Below the pieces are notes generated by a model. That model was not told the origin of the DNA. It saw only the letters and a program-made list of their open reading frames with translations, and ran no database searches. This document shows, one piece after another, positions 63,399-64,000 of a stretch of 64,000 nucleotides of DNA (position 1 is its first letter; each line of letters starts with the position of its first letter). Location: contig NZ_JANTEZ010000006.1 of assembly GCF_024978135.1 (NCBI RefSeq), positions 62,001-126,000 of the forward strand, written 5' to 3'. The DNA comes from Herbiconiux gentiana (GTDB lineage Bacteria; Actinomycetota; Actinomycetes; Actinomycetales; Microbacteriaceae). A program made the translations under genes and the position numbers.

Positions 63399-63536
63399 CT
63401 ACGCGGAGAGTTCGGTGCGACCCTTACGGCGCCGAGCCGAAAGGATCGAGCGGCCGGCACGGGTGCGCATGCGCAGACGGAAGCCGTGCACCTTGGCGCG
63501 GCGACGGTTGTTCGGCTGGAAGGTTCGCTTGCTCAT
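63399..63536 (-). CDS. rpmH: 50S ribosomal protein L34
   Basis: A 45-residue protein, [20 protein letters not shown] then [20 protein letters not shown], the whole L34 family. It is the first gene of the leftward rpmH-rnpA-yidD-yidC-jag-rsmG group and diverges from dnaA. Confidence 0.96.
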   Translation of the reverse strand: MSKRTFQPNNRRRAKVHGFRLRMRTRAGRSILSARRRKGRTELSA

Positions 63537-63858
63537 AATGATCTCCGGTGGGGCAGGCCTTCAGGGTGAACGCCCGGCTTAAGTAAGAGGTGCGGCTGCA
63601 AAACCACACAAGTCAACTGACTAAATCTACGGCCCAGAACGCCCGGGGTCAAACCGGCGGCGCAAAGGATCAATTATCCACACGCTGTGGACAAAATCTG
63701 TGTATGACACGCACCCCGTCAATACAGCGAACTTGCCCTCTGTCGTGCCAGTAGTTAGCTTAGATTCCTACAGTTACTAACAGCCGTCCCGGGGGCAGGA
63801 TGACGGCGCTGTCGAACGGAACGGTTCGACGAGACGAGCGCGTTCGACAGGAGTTCCA
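63537..63858. promoter_or_regulatory. rpmH-dnaA intergenic region with DnaA boxes
   Basis: These 322 bases hold no gene. TTATCCACA at 63674-63682 is a perfect DnaA box and TGTGGACAA at 63686-63694 a one-mismatch box on the other strand. The surroundings are AT-rich for this genome (CAAAGGATCAATTATCC, TAGTTAGCTTAGATTCC). It should carry the divergent rpmH and dnaA promoters and DnaA autoregulation. The main oriC may be here or between dnaA and dnaN, outside the window. Confidence 0.75.
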
Positions 63859-64000
63859 TTGGCAGACGGTGCCGCTTCCACGGAGGACAACTGGCGAACG
63901 GTCCTCCAGGTGCTGTCGACCGATGACCGGATCACCCCGCAGCTGAGGGGCTTCCTCGGCCTGGTGGTGCCGAAGGGCATCCTGGGCGGTTCGTTCTACC
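63859..64000 (+). CDS. dnaA: Chromosomal replication initiator DnaA, 5' part
   Basis: Only 47 codons are in the window, starting at TTG 63859 with AGGAG five bases upstream. ADGAASTEDNWRTVLQVLS and the following PQLRGFLGLVVPKGILGG match the DnaA N-terminal (domain I) region. Order rpmH-dnaA, the DnaA boxes and the nearby parAB support the identity. The ATPase and DNA-binding domains lie beyond the edge. Confidence 0.9.
   Translation, partial: MADGAASTEDNWRTVLQVLSTDDRITPQLRGFLGLVVPKGILGGSFY

Overview
This is a high-GC chromosomal segment from an actinomycete, most likely of the family Microbacteriaceae. The basis is gene content and codon bias (GC-rich third positions, frequent GTG/TTG starts), a C50-carotenoid locus, mycothiol-type genes, and an origin-proximal order that ends at dnaA. 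Genus and species cannot be fixed by eye. No prophage, insertion sequence, integron or CRISPR array is visible.

Left part (1-13.5 kb). A truncated SGNH hydrolase is followed by a compact leftward carotenoid operon, crtE-crtB-crtI-crtYe-crtYf-crtEb, with idi divergent from crtE. Together these take IPP/DMAPP through GGPP, phytoene and lycopene to a cyclic C50 carotenoid. Then come a stand-alone alanyl-tRNA-synthetase catalytic core, dcd, tRNA-Gly(CCC), a DoxX protein, a nucleoside hydrolase, an MBL-fold hydrolase, a dienelactone-hydrolase-fold protein that has lost its catalytic residues, a DUF2470 protein, and a heme oxygenase preceded by a DtxR/IdeR-like iron box.

Middle part (13.5-42 kb). 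A YhgE/Pip protein overlaps an MMPL transporter carrying a C-terminal domain that looks like a decayed ABC ATPase. Next are a beta-propeller/cell-wall-binding-repeat exoprotein, a Pif1-like helicase, a CopD-CtaG fusion and HU. A zinc-homeostasis block follows: znuA-znuC-znuB-zur behind a 23-bp Zur-type palindrome, then rpmB-rpmG-rpsN encoding cysteine-poor (zinc-independent) ribosomal proteins. After it lie an aminotransferase plus branched-chain 2-oxoacid dehydrogenase operon, purB, small membrane proteins, and an MMPL/MarR divergent pair with a palindromic operator.

Right part (41-64 kb) is the classical origin-proximal region: rpsF-ssb-rpsR-rplI-dnaB, a fused MshA-like/MshB-like mycothiol enzyme next to ino1, the CCA-adding enzyme, a DUF6049-type exoprotein with murJ, trxB-trxA, an aminotransferase, a ddl-like ligase, parB-parA, rsmG-jag-yidC-yidD-rnpA-rpmH, and the first 47 codons of dnaA. 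Four parS sites lie around parAB; two of them end the units of a roughly 280-bp tandem duplication. DnaA boxes occur both between rpmH and dnaA and in the 394-bp leader of dnaB.

The points most worth a second look are the MshA-MshB fusion, the MMPL-pseudo-ABC fusion, the parS-bearing tandem duplication, the stand-alone AlaRS core, the DnaA-box cluster before dnaB and the integrated zinc regulon. All calls were made by reading; no database search was run.
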